This document shows, in pieces, positions 36,893-44,620 of a stretch of DNA of 61,166 nucleotides. Within the stretch, counting starts at the first letter, position 1; each line of letters opens with the position of its first letter. The notes below the pieces were generated by a model that searched no databases, was not told the origin of the DNA, and saw only the letters and a program-made list of their open reading frames with translations. Location of the stretch: NCBI GenBank assembly GCA_903831455.1, contig CAIKXV010000005.1, positions 1 through 61,166 on the forward strand, given 5' to 3'. This DNA comes from an uncultured Pseudomonadota bacterium. Lineage in GTDB: Bacteria > Pseudomonadota > Gammaproteobacteria > Burkholderiales > CAIKXV01. A program made the position numbers and the translations under genes.

Positions 36893-37501
36893 ATGAGCAA
36901 CCCCTCCACCCTGGCCGCCCCCGCGGCGACCGCCGCGCCGATGGGCGATCGGCGCAAGTTCCTCCTGCTCGCCACCGCCGCTGGCGGTGCCGTGGGCGCG
37001 GCCGGCACGGTCGCCCCCTTCGTGTCGAGCTGGTTTCCCAGCGAGCGCGCCAAGGCGGCGGGCGCCCCGGTCGACGTCGAGATCGGAGCCCTCGAGCCCG
37101 GCATGCTGGTCCGCGCCGAATGGCGCGGGCAGCCGGTCTGGATCGTCAAGCGCACGCCCGAGATGCTCGCGACGCTCGACAAGGTGAAGGAGCGGCTGGC
37201 CGACCCCGAGTCCAAGGCGCCGCAGCAGCCCGACTACGCGCGCAACGCCACCCGGTCCATCAAGCCCGAGGTGCTCGTGCTCGTCGGCATCTGCACCCAC
37301 CTCGGCTGCTCCCCCAGCGATCGCCTGCAGCCCACGCCCGAATGGGCGGGTGGTTTCTACTGCCCGTGCCACGGCTCGGTATTCGACCTGGCCGGCCGGG
37401 TGTTCGCCGGCATGCCCGCGCCCAGCAACCTGGTCGTGCCGCCGCACATGTACGTATCCGACACTCGCCTGCGCGTGGGCGAGGACAGCAAGGGAGCCTG
37501 A
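36893..37501 (+). CDS. petA: Cytochrome bc1 complex Rieske iron-sulfur subunit PetA
   Basis: 202 residues. A twin-arginine motif (DRRKFLLLATAAGG, Arg20-Arg21) starts the uncleaved Tat anchor. The [2Fe-2S] ligands are in CTHLGC (Cys134, His136, disulfide Cys139) and CPCHG (Cys157, disulfide Cys159, His160). It passes electrons from quinol to cytochrome c1. TatABC, needed for its export, is encoded about 3 kb upstream. Confidence 0.96.
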   Translation: MSNPSTLAAPAATAAPMGDRRKFLLLATAAGGAVGAAGTVAPFVSSWFPSERAKAAGAPVDVEIGALEPGMLVRAEWRGQPVWIVKRTPEMLATLDKVKERLADPESKAPQQPDYARNATRSIKPEVLVLVGICTHLGCSPSDRLQPTPEWAGGFYCPCHGSVFDLAGRVFAGMPAPSNLVVPPHMYVSDTRLRVGEDSKGA

Positions 37502-37506
37502 ACCTC

Positions 37507-38799
37507 ATGAATCGCCTGCTCGCCGCCGGCCAGGGTCTGGTCGACTGGGTGGACGCTCGCTTCCCCCTGGTCTCCACGTGGAAGTACCACCTGTCCGAAT
37601 ACTACGCGCCGAAGAATTTCAACTTCTGGTACTACTTCGGCTCGCTCGCGATGATCGTGCTGGTGCTGCAGATCGTCACCGGCATCTTCCTCACGATGAA
37701 CTACAAGCCGGACGCGGCGTACGCGTTCGGTTCGGTGGAATACATCATGCGCGACGTGGCCGGCGGATGGTTCATCCGCTATGCGCACTCCACCGGCGCC
37801 TCGATGTTCTTCGTCGTGGTCTACCTGCACATGATGCGCGCGCTGCTCTACGGCTCGTACCGCAAGCCGCGCGAACTGCTGTGGATCCTCGGCTGCCTGA
37901 TCTACCTGGTGCTGATGGCCGAGGCCTTCTTCGGCTACCTGCTGCCGTGGGGCCAGATGTCCTACTGGGGCGCGCAGGTGATCGTCAACCTGTTCTCCTC
38001 GGTCCCGCTGATCGGCCCCGACCTCGCCGTGTGGATCCGGGGCGACTACCTGGTGTCCGACGCCACCCTGAACCGCTTCTTCGCGCTGCACGTGATCGCG
38101 CTGCCGCTGGTGCTGGTCGGGCTGGTGTTCCTGCACCTGGTGGCACTGCACGAAGTCGGTTCGAACAACCCCGACGGCATCGACATCAAGAAGAACAAGG
38201 ATCCGGTCACCGGGCACCCGGTCGACGGCATCCCGTTCTTCCCGTACTACGTGGTCAAGGACCTGATCGGCATCGTGGTGTTCTTCATGGTGTTCGCCGC
38301 GATCCTGTTCTTCGGCCCCGAGATGGGCGGCTACTTCCTGGAGTACAACAACTTCCTGCCGGCCGATCCCCTGCAGACCCCGGCCCACATCGCGCCGGTC
38401 TGGTACTTCACGCCGTTCTACGCGATGCTGCGCGCGGTACCGGCCATGTTCGGCTCGCAGTTCCCGGGCGTCGCCGTGATGGGCGCGGCGGTCCTCATCC
38501 TGTTCGCGCTGCCCTGGCTCGATCGCAGCCCGGTCCGCTCGATCCGCTACAAGGGCCCGATCTTCAAGTGGGCGCTCGGCATCTTCGTGGTGAGCTTCCT
38601 GATCCTCGGCTACCTCGGGGTGGCCACCACGGACGTGTGGGGCAAGATGCCCGCCTTCCTGCCGATCATCGGCGGGGTCGAGGTGGCGACCATCGTCTCG
38701 CGCGTTCTCACGTTGGCCTACTTCGGCTTCTTCCTGCTGATGCCGTGGTACAGCGCGATCGACAAGTGCAAGCCCGAGCCGGAGCGAGTGACAGCATGA
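37507..38799 (+). CDS. petB: Cytochrome b subunit of the bc1 complex PetB
   Basis: 430 residues, full-length fused cytochrome b as in proteobacterial bc1. Heme-ligand helices are recognisable by YAHSTGASMFFVVVYLHMMR and RFFALHVIALPLVLVGLVFLHL, the Qo-site by the PEWY-equivalent APVWYFTPFYAMLRA, and GYLLPWGQMSYWGAQV is the family signature. It starts 5 bp after petA and overlaps petC (ATGA 38796-38799). Confidence 0.97.
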   Translation: MNRLLAAGQGLVDWVDARFPLVSTWKYHLSEYYAPKNFNFWYYFGSLAMIVLVLQIVTGIFLTMNYKPDAAYAFGSVEYIMRDVAGGWFIRYAHSTGASMFFVVVYLHMMRALLYGSYRKPRELLWILGCLIYLVLMAEAFFGYLLPWGQMSYWGAQVIVNLFSSVPLIGPDLAVWIRGDYLVSDATLNRFFALHVIALPLVLVGLVFLHLVALHEVGSNNPDGIDIKKNKDPVTGHPVDGIPFFPYYVVKDLIGIVVFFMVFAAILFFGPEMGGYFLEYNNFLPADPLQTPAHIAPVWYFTPFYAMLRAVPAMFGSQFPGVAVMGAAVLILFALPWLDRSPVRSIRYKGPIFKWALGIFVVSFLILGYLGVATTDVWGKMPAFLPIIGGVEVATIVSRVLTLAYFGFFLLMPWYSAIDKCKPEPERVTA

Positions 38800-39560
38800 T
38801 GAAGGCCTTCCAATCCCTCGGCGCGCTGCGCGCCCTCGCGAGCCTGCTCGCTGCGCTCTGTTTCGCATCCACCGCGATCGCGGCCGGCGGGTCCGACGTC
38901 CCGCTCAGCAAGGCGCCGGTGAACCTGCGCGATGCGGTCTCCCTGCAGCGCGGCGCCCACCTGTTCGTCAACTACTGCATGGGCTGCCATAGCGCGAACT
39001 ACATGCGCTACAACCGGCTGACCGAGATCGGGCTCACCGAGGAGCAGATCCGGGAGTACCTGCTGCTGTCCGGCGACAAGGTCGGCTCCACGATGTCGAT
39101 CGCGATGCGGCCCGCCGACGCGAAGGAGTGGATGGGCAAGGCGCCCCCCGACCTGACCGTGATCGCGCGGTCGAAGCGGCCCGATTACCTCTACACCCTG
39201 CTGCGCTCGTACTACGTCGACGAGTCGCGCGCCCTGGGGTGGAACAACCTCGCCTACCCGAACATCGGCATGCCGCACCCGCTCTGGCAACTGCAGGGCC
39301 AGCCGGTGCTCAAGGTCGAGGAGCGCGAGTCGCACGGGCACACCGTGCAGGTGCGCAGCATCGCCCCGGATCTTCCCGGCGTGCTGTCCGCGGCGGAGTA
39401 CGACCGCGCGGTGGCCGACCTGGTGAATTTCCTCACCTACATGGGCGAGCCGTGGCGTCTGCACAGCGTTCGCATCGGAATCATCGTCATGTTCTTCCTG
39501 GCGATCATGCTGCTGCTGGTCTATCTGCTGAAGCTCGAGTTCTGGCGCGACGTGCACTGA
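38796..39560 (+). CDS. petC: Cytochrome c1 PetC
   Basis: 254 residues with a Sec signal peptide (cleavage near FASTAIAA), one covalent heme site CMGCH (Cys61, Cys64, His65), the sixth-ligand region MPHPLWQLQG and PPDLTVIARS, and a C-terminal membrane anchor (IGIIVMFFLAIMLLLVYLL). It completes the bc1 complex encoded by petABC. Confidence 0.96.
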   Translation: MMKAFQSLGALRALASLLAALCFASTAIAAGGSDVPLSKAPVNLRDAVSLQRGAHLFVNYCMGCHSANYMRYNRLTEIGLTEEQIREYLLLSGDKVGSTMSIAMRPADAKEWMGKAPPDLTVIARSKRPDYLYTLLRSYYVDESRALGWNNLAYPNIGMPHPLWQLQGQPVLKVEERESHGHTVQVRSIAPDLPGVLSAAEYDRAVADLVNFLTYMGEPWRLHSVRIGIIVMFFLAIMLLLVYLLKLEFWRDVH

Positions 39561-39575
39561 GTCGCCCCCTGCGCA

Positions 39576-39618
39576 GCCCGCCGGCAAGGCGGGCCCGGCG
39601 GGTGCCCTCCGGGCGCCC
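39576..39618 (+). terminator. Paired GC hairpins after petC
   Basis: A perfect 7-bp stem GCCCGCC/GGCGGGC with a 5-base loop (39576-39594) is followed by an 8-bp stem GGGTGCCC/GGGCGCCC with one G-U pair and a 3-base loop (39600-39618), then the pyrimidine-rich GTCCTTCCCGTT. The run of T is weak, so intrinsic termination is only likely. Confidence 0.4.
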
Positions 39619-39672
39619 GTCCTTCCCGTTCCGCCAGGGCCCGCCCAGCCGCCGGCCTAGGAGTCAGCCATC

Positions 39673-40270
39673 ATGATGACGCTCTACTCGGGGACGACCT
39701 GTCCCTTCTCGCAGCGCTGCCGGATCGTGCTCTACGAAAAGGGCATGGACTTCCAGATCACCGACGTCGACCTCTTCAACAAGCCCGAGGACCTGGCGGT
39801 GATGAACCCGTACAACCGGGTTCCGGTGCTGGTCGAGCGGGACCTGGTGCTCTACGAGTCGAACATCATCAACGAGTACATCGACGACCGTTTCCCGCAC
39901 CCGCAGCTGATGCCGGCCGATCCGGTCATGCGCGCGCGCGCGCCTGTTCCTGTTCCGCTTCGAGAACGAGCTGTTCTGCCACGTCGACACGCTCGAGAAG
40001 GGCACGCCCAAGACGGTCGACAAGGCACGGCAGATCATCCGCGACAACCTGACCGTGATCGCCCCGGTGTTCTCCCGCCAGAAGTACATGCTCGGCGAGG
40101 AGTTCTCCATGCTCGACGTGGCCATCGCGCCGCTGCTCTGGCGCCTCGAGCACTACGGCATCGAGTTGCCACGGCAGGCCGCGCCGCTCGCCAAGTACGC
40201 CGAGCGGCTGTTCAGTCGTCCCGCGTTCATCGACGCGATGACGCCCTCCGAGAAGGTCATGCGCAAGTAG
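39673..40270 (+). CDS. sspA: Stringent starvation protein A, frameshifted
   Basis: A glutathione-S-transferase-fold protein that binds RNA polymerase. AGGAG precedes the ATG at 39673. The first frame gives MMTLYSGTTCPFSQRCRIVL to DPVMRARA; the C-terminal half continues in another frame as LFLFRFENELFCHVDTLEKG to KVMRK. The break lies in the CG dinucleotide run at 39931-39942; adding one CG gives VMRARARLFLFRFENELF, the normal SspA wording, and about 199 residues. Followed by sspB at 40299, the usual pair. A tract-length error is more likely than a broken gene. Confidence 0.88.
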
Positions 40271-40298
40271 CCGTTGCCGCACTGCGAGGTGCCGCCTG

Positions 40299-40742
40299 AT
40301 GCCCGATCCCTCGACCAAACCCTACCTGGTCCGCGCGATCTACGACTGGTGCTGTGACGCGGGCTACACCCCGTACATCTCGGTCAAGGTCGACGAGCAG
40401 ACGCGCGTGCCGATGGAGTACGTGAAGAACGGCGAGATCGTGCTCAACATCAGCCCCGACGCGACCCGCAACATCACCCTCGGTCGCGAGGAAGTCCGGT
40501 TCTCGGCACGGTTCAACGGGGTGTCGCGGGAGATCAGCGTGCCGATCGGTACGATCGGGGCGATCTTCGCCAAGGAGAACGGACAGGGTTTCTTCTTCCC
40601 GGCCGAGTCGCCCGACGGCGGGGAGGCGACGGCAGCAGGCCCCGATGGCGAGTCCGATCCGCGTTCGCCCCGCGATCCGGACGATCCCGGCAACGCAGGG
40701 CCGCCCGCCCGTGGCCGGCCCCGCCTGCAGGTGGTGAAGTAG
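40299..40742 (+). CDS. sspB: ClpXP protease specificity-enhancing factor SspB
   Basis: 147 residues. The SspB fold region reads TKPYLVRAIYDWCCDAGYTPYI, VLNISPDATRNITLG, FSARFNGVSREISVPIGTIGAIFAKENGQGF. An acidic and Pro-rich linker leads to a C-terminal tail (RGRPRLQVVK) that in the family docks on ClpX. It delivers ssrA-tagged proteins to ClpXP. Confidence 0.95.
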   Translation: MPDPSTKPYLVRAIYDWCCDAGYTPYISVKVDEQTRVPMEYVKNGEIVLNISPDATRNITLGREEVRFSARFNGVSREISVPIGTIGAIFAKENGQGFFFPAESPDGGEATAAGPDGESDPRSPRDPDDPGNAGPPARGRPRLQVVK

Positions 40743-40753
40743 GCGGGCGAGCC

Positions 40754-40759
40754 TATAAT
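40754..40759 (+). promoter_or_regulatory. Promoter -10 (TATAAT) of tRNA-Thr with GC-rich discriminator
   Basis: A consensus TATAAT begins 12 bases after the sspB stop and 40 bases before the tRNA. The bases that follow (CGCGCGGGGG) form a strongly GC-rich discriminator, the feature of ppGpp/DksA-repressed stable-RNA promoters. No good -35 is seen (GTGGTG at the expected place). Confidence 0.5.
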
Positions 40760-40793
40760 CGCGCGGGGGAGGCCCCCGGCGGGTTCCCTTCGT

Positions 40794-40869
40794 GCCGGAT
40801 TAGCTCAGCTGGTAGAGCAGCGGTTTTGTAAACCGAAGGTCACGGGTTCGATCCCTGTATCCGGCACCA
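40794..40869 (+). tRNA. tRNA-Thr (anticodon TGT)
   Basis: 76 bases with the CCA end encoded. The acceptor stem GCCGGAT/ATCCGGC is perfect, the D-arm TAGCTCAGCTGGTAGAGCA and T-loop GGTTCGATCC are standard, and the anticodon loop TTTGTAA presents TGT. The first anticodon-stem pair (27-43) is a G-A mismatch by my fold, while the remaining four pair. Confidence 0.95.
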
Positions 40870-40978
40870 CAGCACCGGCGTGGCGCGACCTCGCGCCGAA
40901 GGGCCTCAAGTGCGGGCCGCAGCGGCCGACAAATCGGCGACGGGCGTGATGCCCGGTGACGGGATGTGCAGGCGGGCG

Positions 40979-42373
40979 ATGAACGGGAAACTCGGGACGT
41001 TTCTGGCGGCGCTGTTTCTGATGCTGGGGGCATGGCAGCCGGCGGCTGCGCAGACCGACCCCACGTTCGACCTTCTCAACGCCGGAGCGGTGACGATCGA
41101 GCAGGTGTTCGTCTCCCCTTCGAGCGATGACAACTGGGGTCGCGACGTGCTGGGCGCCTCCGTCATCCGCCCCGGGGCCACCCAGCGCATCCGCCCGTTC
41201 GCCCGCAACGAGTGCCTGTTCGACATCCGCGTGGTCTACCAGGGTGGCCAGAGCGAGGTCCGGCGGCGCCAGAACCTCTGCCAGATCAGCCAGATGGTGT
41301 TTCGCGCAGCCCCAGCCGCGCCGGGTGGAAGTTCAGTCCCGGGAGGCTCGTCGGTGCCCGGTGGCTCTTCGGTGCCGGGGGGCTCGGCGACTCCCGGAGG
41401 CACGGCGACGCCCGGGGGCAGCGCGCAACCGGCCAGCGGCAACCCCAGCTTCGTCCTGGTGAACCGATCGCCGCGGACCATCCAGCGCCTGTTCGCCTCG
41501 CCCTCCCGCGATCGCAACTGGGGTGTCGACCGGCTGGGCAGCCGCACGCTGCCGCCCGGACAGCGCTTCCAGGTGGCCCTGCCGCCGGGCGACTGCGAGT
41601 GGGACGTGGCCGTGGTCTACGATGACGGACAGCGCGAGGAACGCCGGCGCCAGCCGCTGTGTTCGCTCGCGGAGGTGGCGTTCACGGGCGCGGGAGCGGC
41701 ACCTTCGCCCGAGGGCAGCAGTCCGGGGGGGGGCTCGGGCAGCGGCACGGCCTTCGGCACCGGCTTCTTCGTGACCCGCGAAGGCCACCTGCTGACCAAC
41801 GCCCACGTGGTGCAGGGCTGCTCGCGAACGATGGTTGCGCTCGACGGCGGCCAGCTTCCCGCGCAGATCCTGCGGCGGGACGAGCGCAACGATCTCGCAC
41901 TGCTGCGTATCGACGTACCGCGCGGGGTGGCTTTCGCGCGGTTCCGGGCTGCGCCGTCCATCCGCGCCGGCGACGGGATCGTGGTCTCCGGCTTCCCGCT
42001 GCCTTCGGTCCTGCAGAACGGGCTGAACATCACCACCGGCAACGTGAGTGCGATGTCCGGCATCGGCGGCAACATCGCGCTGATGCAGATCACGGCTCCG
42101 GTGCAGCCGGGCAACTCGGGCGGGCCACTGCTCGACCTGGCCGGCAACGTGGTGGGCGTGGTCGTGAGCAAGCTCAACGCCCAGCGGGTGTTCCAGCAGA
42201 CCGGCGACCTGCCGCAGAACATCAACTTCGCCGTGCAGGGAGCAGTCGCGCGGCTGTTCCTCGACGCGGCCGGCGTGCGCTACCAGGAGTCCTCGTCGGA
42301 GACCGAGCGCAAGGCCGCCGACGTCGGCGACCTCTCGCGGGCGTTCACGGTGCAGATCCTCTGCCAGCGCTGA
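40979..42373 (+). CDS. Secreted trypsin-like serine protease with two N-terminal unnamed modules
   Basis: 464 residues from the ATG at 40979, chosen because it starts a clean Sec signal (LGTFLAALFLMLGAWQPAAAQ); the frame is open back to 40880. Order: signal; module 1 (27-108); six-residue repeats PGGSSV/PGGSAT (115-150); module 2 (155-235); Gly/Ser linker; trypsin-like domain with His276 (TNAHVV), Asp305 (RNDLALL) and Ser380 (PGNSGGP). The two modules resemble each other (VFVSPSSDDNWGRDVLG against LFASPSRDRNWGVDRLG) and each has two cysteines (79/101, 206/228), probably a disulfide. The same module makes up the protein at 44621-45292. Substrate unknown. Confidence 0.82.
   Translation: MNGKLGTFLAALFLMLGAWQPAAAQTDPTFDLLNAGAVTIEQVFVSPSSDDNWGRDVLGASVIRPGATQRIRPFARNECLFDIRVVYQGGQSEVRRRQNLCQISQMVFRAAPAAPGGSSVPGGSSVPGGSSVPGGSATPGGTATPGGSAQPASGNPSFVLVNRSPRTIQRLFASPSRDRNWGVDRLGSRTLPPGQRFQVALPPGDCEWDVAVVYDDGQREERRRQPLCSLAEVAFTGAGAAPSPEGSSPGGGSGSGTAFGTGFFVTREGHLLTNAHVVQGCSRTMVALDGGQLPAQILRRDERNDLALLRIDVPRGVAFARFRAAPSIRAGDGIVVSGFPLPSVLQNGLNITTGNVSAMSGIGGNIALMQITAPVQPGNSGGPLLDLAGNVVGVVVSKLNAQRVFQQTGDLPQNINFAVQGAVARLFLDAAGVRYQESSSETERKAADVGDLSRAFTVQILCQR
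41321..41428 (+). repeat. Six 18-bp tandem repeats in the protease linker
   Basis: Six imperfect units encode PGGSSV three times, then PGGSAT, PGGTAT and PGGSAQ, joining the two modules of the secreted protease. Unit number could vary by slippage between strains or assemblies. Confidence 0.75.
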
Positions 42374-42385
42374 CCCGCCGCCCGG

Positions 42386-43657
42386 TCACGCAGCCTGCTG
42401 GGCGTCGAGGATCGCACGCTCGAGCACGTCCACGCCCCGCATGAAGTCGTCGAGGTCCATGGCCTCGTGCGGGTTGTGCGAACCGTGGTCGTTGCGGATG
42501 AACAGCATGCCGCATGACACGCCCGCGTTCGCGAAGACCGCCGCGTCGTGGCCGGCGCCGCTGGCCATCGGCTCGCTGTCGATCGCCGCCTCGCCGCAGG
42601 CGCGCGAGAAGCGCTCGACCCAGGCGGGGTCCATGACCGCAGGCGCGGAATAGAGGCGCGAGTCGAATTCGAAGCTCACGCCGCGGCTGCGGGCGATGTC
42701 CTCGCACTCCTGGCGCATCAGGCGGTAGAACTGCTCGAGCGTCTCGGTACTCTGGCTGCGAACCTCGAAGCTGAACACCGCCTCGCCGGGAATCACCGAT
42801 ACCGCGTGGCTGCGCGAATCGGTCGACAGCACGCCGCAGGTCATCACCAGGTCCATGCCCATCTGCTGCAGCACGCGCCACTGCTCGTCGAGGTTGGAGA
42901 GCAGTTGCGCGACCGCAAGCACCGCGTCGCGCCGCAGCCAGCGCGGCACCGCTCCGGAGTGGCCTGCCTCGCCGCGACAGACCACGCGGTTGTGCCGGAT
43001 GTTGCCGCGGATGCCGGTGACGGCCGCCACCGGCCATCGGCGCGCCACCATGGCCGGCCCCTGCTCGATATGCAGTTCCAGGTAGGCGGCGACTTGCGCA
43101 GGATCCATCAGGCGCTCGCCTGCCGCGACCCGGTCGACCGGTACGCCGAGCCGGGCCATCGCCTCGCGCAACGTGCCGCCGCCGGCGCGGTGGCGAAGGT
43201 CGAGTTCCGCGGAGCCCAGCCCGCCCAGCAGCGCGAGCGAGCCCATGTAGGCCTTCCCGTACCACGCGCTCTCCTCGCCGCGCAGCGCGAGCAGTCGCAC
43301 CGGCTGGCGCAATCCCGCGCCTGCACGCTGGCGGCGCAGCAGCACCAGCAGGCCAGCCACCACGCCGGCCAGCCCGTCGTAGTTGCCACCCTGGGGGACG
43401 GAATCCAGGTGCGAGCCGATGAGGATCGGACGGCCCGCAGGCTCGTCCTGCAGCCTGACCAGCAGGTTGTCGCCCGCGTCGCGTGTGCACTGCAGGCCGG
43501 CGGCGCGCGCGTGCTGCTCGATGATCGCCATCGCGCGCGACTCGCCCTCGCCATAGCTCTCGCGGGTGACGCCCACCCCATCGAAGCTCGCCTCGCGCAC
43601 GGCGTCGAACAGCCGCCGCGCGAGGTCGGCATCGGACGCGTCGATCGCCGCGCTCAC
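42386..43657 (-). CDS. M20-family carbamoyl-amino-acid amidohydrolase (allantoate amidohydrolase/HyuC/beta-ureidopropionase type)
   Basis: 423 residues from a GTG overlapping the pyrE stop (GTGA, 43654-43657). Metal-binding and dimer motifs of the family are present: GSHLDSVPQGGNYDGLAGV, RGEESAWYGKAYMGS, ELHIEQGPAM, GEAGHSGAVPR and SGAGHDAAVFA with GSHNPHEAM. These enzymes split N-carbamoyl or ureido groups with two Zn or Mn ions. The GEESAW form in place of the commoner EEGSRF sets it in a side branch. Tight coupling to a pyrE-like gene suggests pyrimidine or hydantoin breakdown, which is inference. Confidence 0.85.
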   Translation of the reverse strand: MSAAIDASDADLARRLFDAVREASFDGVGVTRESYGEGESRAMAIIEQHARAAGLQCTRDAGDNLLVRLQDEPAGRPILIGSHLDSVPQGGNYDGLAGVVAGLLVLLRRQRAGAGLRQPVRLLALRGEESAWYGKAYMGSLALLGGLGSAELDLRHRAGGGTLREAMARLGVPVDRVAAGERLMDPAQVAAYLELHIEQGPAMVARRWPVAAVTGIRGNIRHNRVVCRGEAGHSGAVPRWLRRDAVLAVAQLLSNLDEQWRVLQQMGMDLVMTCGVLSTDSRSHAVSVIPGEAVFSFEVRSQSTETLEQFYRLMRQECEDIARSRGVSFEFDSRLYSAPAVMDPAWVERFSRACGEAAIDSEPMASGAGHDAAVFANAGVSCGMLFIRNDHGSHNPHEAMDLDDFMRGVDVLERAILDAQQAA

Positions 43658-44361
43658 CGCGATCCTCGCGCCGCCGTGGAGGCCGGGATGCCCGCCCCGC
43701 CGTGGTTCACCGACCATGCGACCGGATCGGCGAGGAAGGCCTTGATGTCGCGCGCCTGCTCGGGTTCGAAGTAGTTGAGCGACTTGGTCGCGGCGAACAC
43801 GTCCTTCCACGTCGCGAGCGCATGCATCCGGATCCCGTTGGCCTCGTAGGCGGCGCGGCTCTGCGGATAGACGTCGTAGTCGAACAGCACGAAGATGTCG
43901 CGCAGGTCGGCGCCCGCCCGCCGCAGCGCGAGCGCGGTGCCGATCTTCGAGAGTCCGTCCGTCGTGAGGTCGTCGACAAGCAGGCAGCGTGCCCCGCTTG
44001 CCAGTTCGCCCTCGATCTGCGCGTGGCTGCCCCACCCGGCCGCCTTCTTGCGCACGTAGATCATCGGGCGCTCCAGGCGCTCGGCGATCCAGGCGGCGAA
44101 TGGAATGCCCGCGGTCTCGGTGCCTGCCACCACGTCGATGCCATCGCCGAGCGCCGCACGCAGCAGGTCGGCCGCCTGGTCCATCGCGCGCCGGCGCCAC
44201 TGCGCGTGGGACATCAGGCGCCGGCAGTCCACGTAGACCGGGCTGGCCCAGCCCGTCGTGTAGATGAACGGTTGCCGCTCGTAGACGCGAACGGCGCGCA
44301 AGGCGAGCAGGGCCTGGACGGTGTCGGCCGCGGCGCGCTCGGCGGGGGAGGGGAGGGACAT
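43654..44361 (-). CDS. pyrE: Orotate phosphoribosyltransferase-like protein
   Basis: 235 residues. A type I phosphoribosyltransferase fold with the PRPP-binding loop CLLVDDLTTDGLSKIG, the flexible-loop region YVRKKAAGWGSHAQIEG and GTETAGIPFAAWIAE, as in PyrE. The loop departs from the usual VDDVITAGTS wording, so it may act on another pyrimidine-like base. It is followed by a coupled amidohydrolase rather than other pyr genes. Divergent from the two-module protein at 44621, with 259 bp between. Confidence 0.78.
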   Translation of the reverse strand: MSLPSPAERAAADTVQALLALRAVRVYERQPFIYTTGWASPVYVDCRRLMSHAQWRRRAMDQAADLLRAALGDGIDVVAGTETAGIPFAAWIAERLERPMIYVRKKAAGWGSHAQIEGELASGARCLLVDDLTTDGLSKIGTALALRRAGADLRDIFVLFDYDVYPQSRAAYEANGIRMHALATWKDVFAATKSLNYFEPEQARDIKAFLADPVAWSVNHGGAGIPASTAARGSR

Positions 44362-44620
44362 GGCGGTCGGGTCTCGGGCTGTGCGGAAGGCGGGGGCGGG
44401 CGACGAAGTCTGACATGGTAGTCCGGCGAGGCCGCAGCCGCCGGCTCCGGAGGCCCCCGGGCTGCGTCAGCGAGCGCCTGGATTGTGCGCGATCCGCTCA
44501 AGTGAAATCATCCGGTGTCCGATAAGCATCCGGGTCGGGTTTGGTCCCCTCGGGGATCTGGCCCGTCCACGTGATCGACGGAACGGCACCAGGATCAATG
44601 CGAGAGAGGGAAAGGGAGCA

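Noticed and set aside
36652-38799. 715-codon frame running through petA into petB
   Set aside because: Its C-terminal part is PetB, but the N-terminal 280 residues are an out-of-frame reading of petA; the real PetB starts at 37507.
41321-41428. Possible CRISPR-like direct repeats
   Set aside because: The 18-bp units are in frame, contiguous without spacers, and encode a PGGSSV linker.
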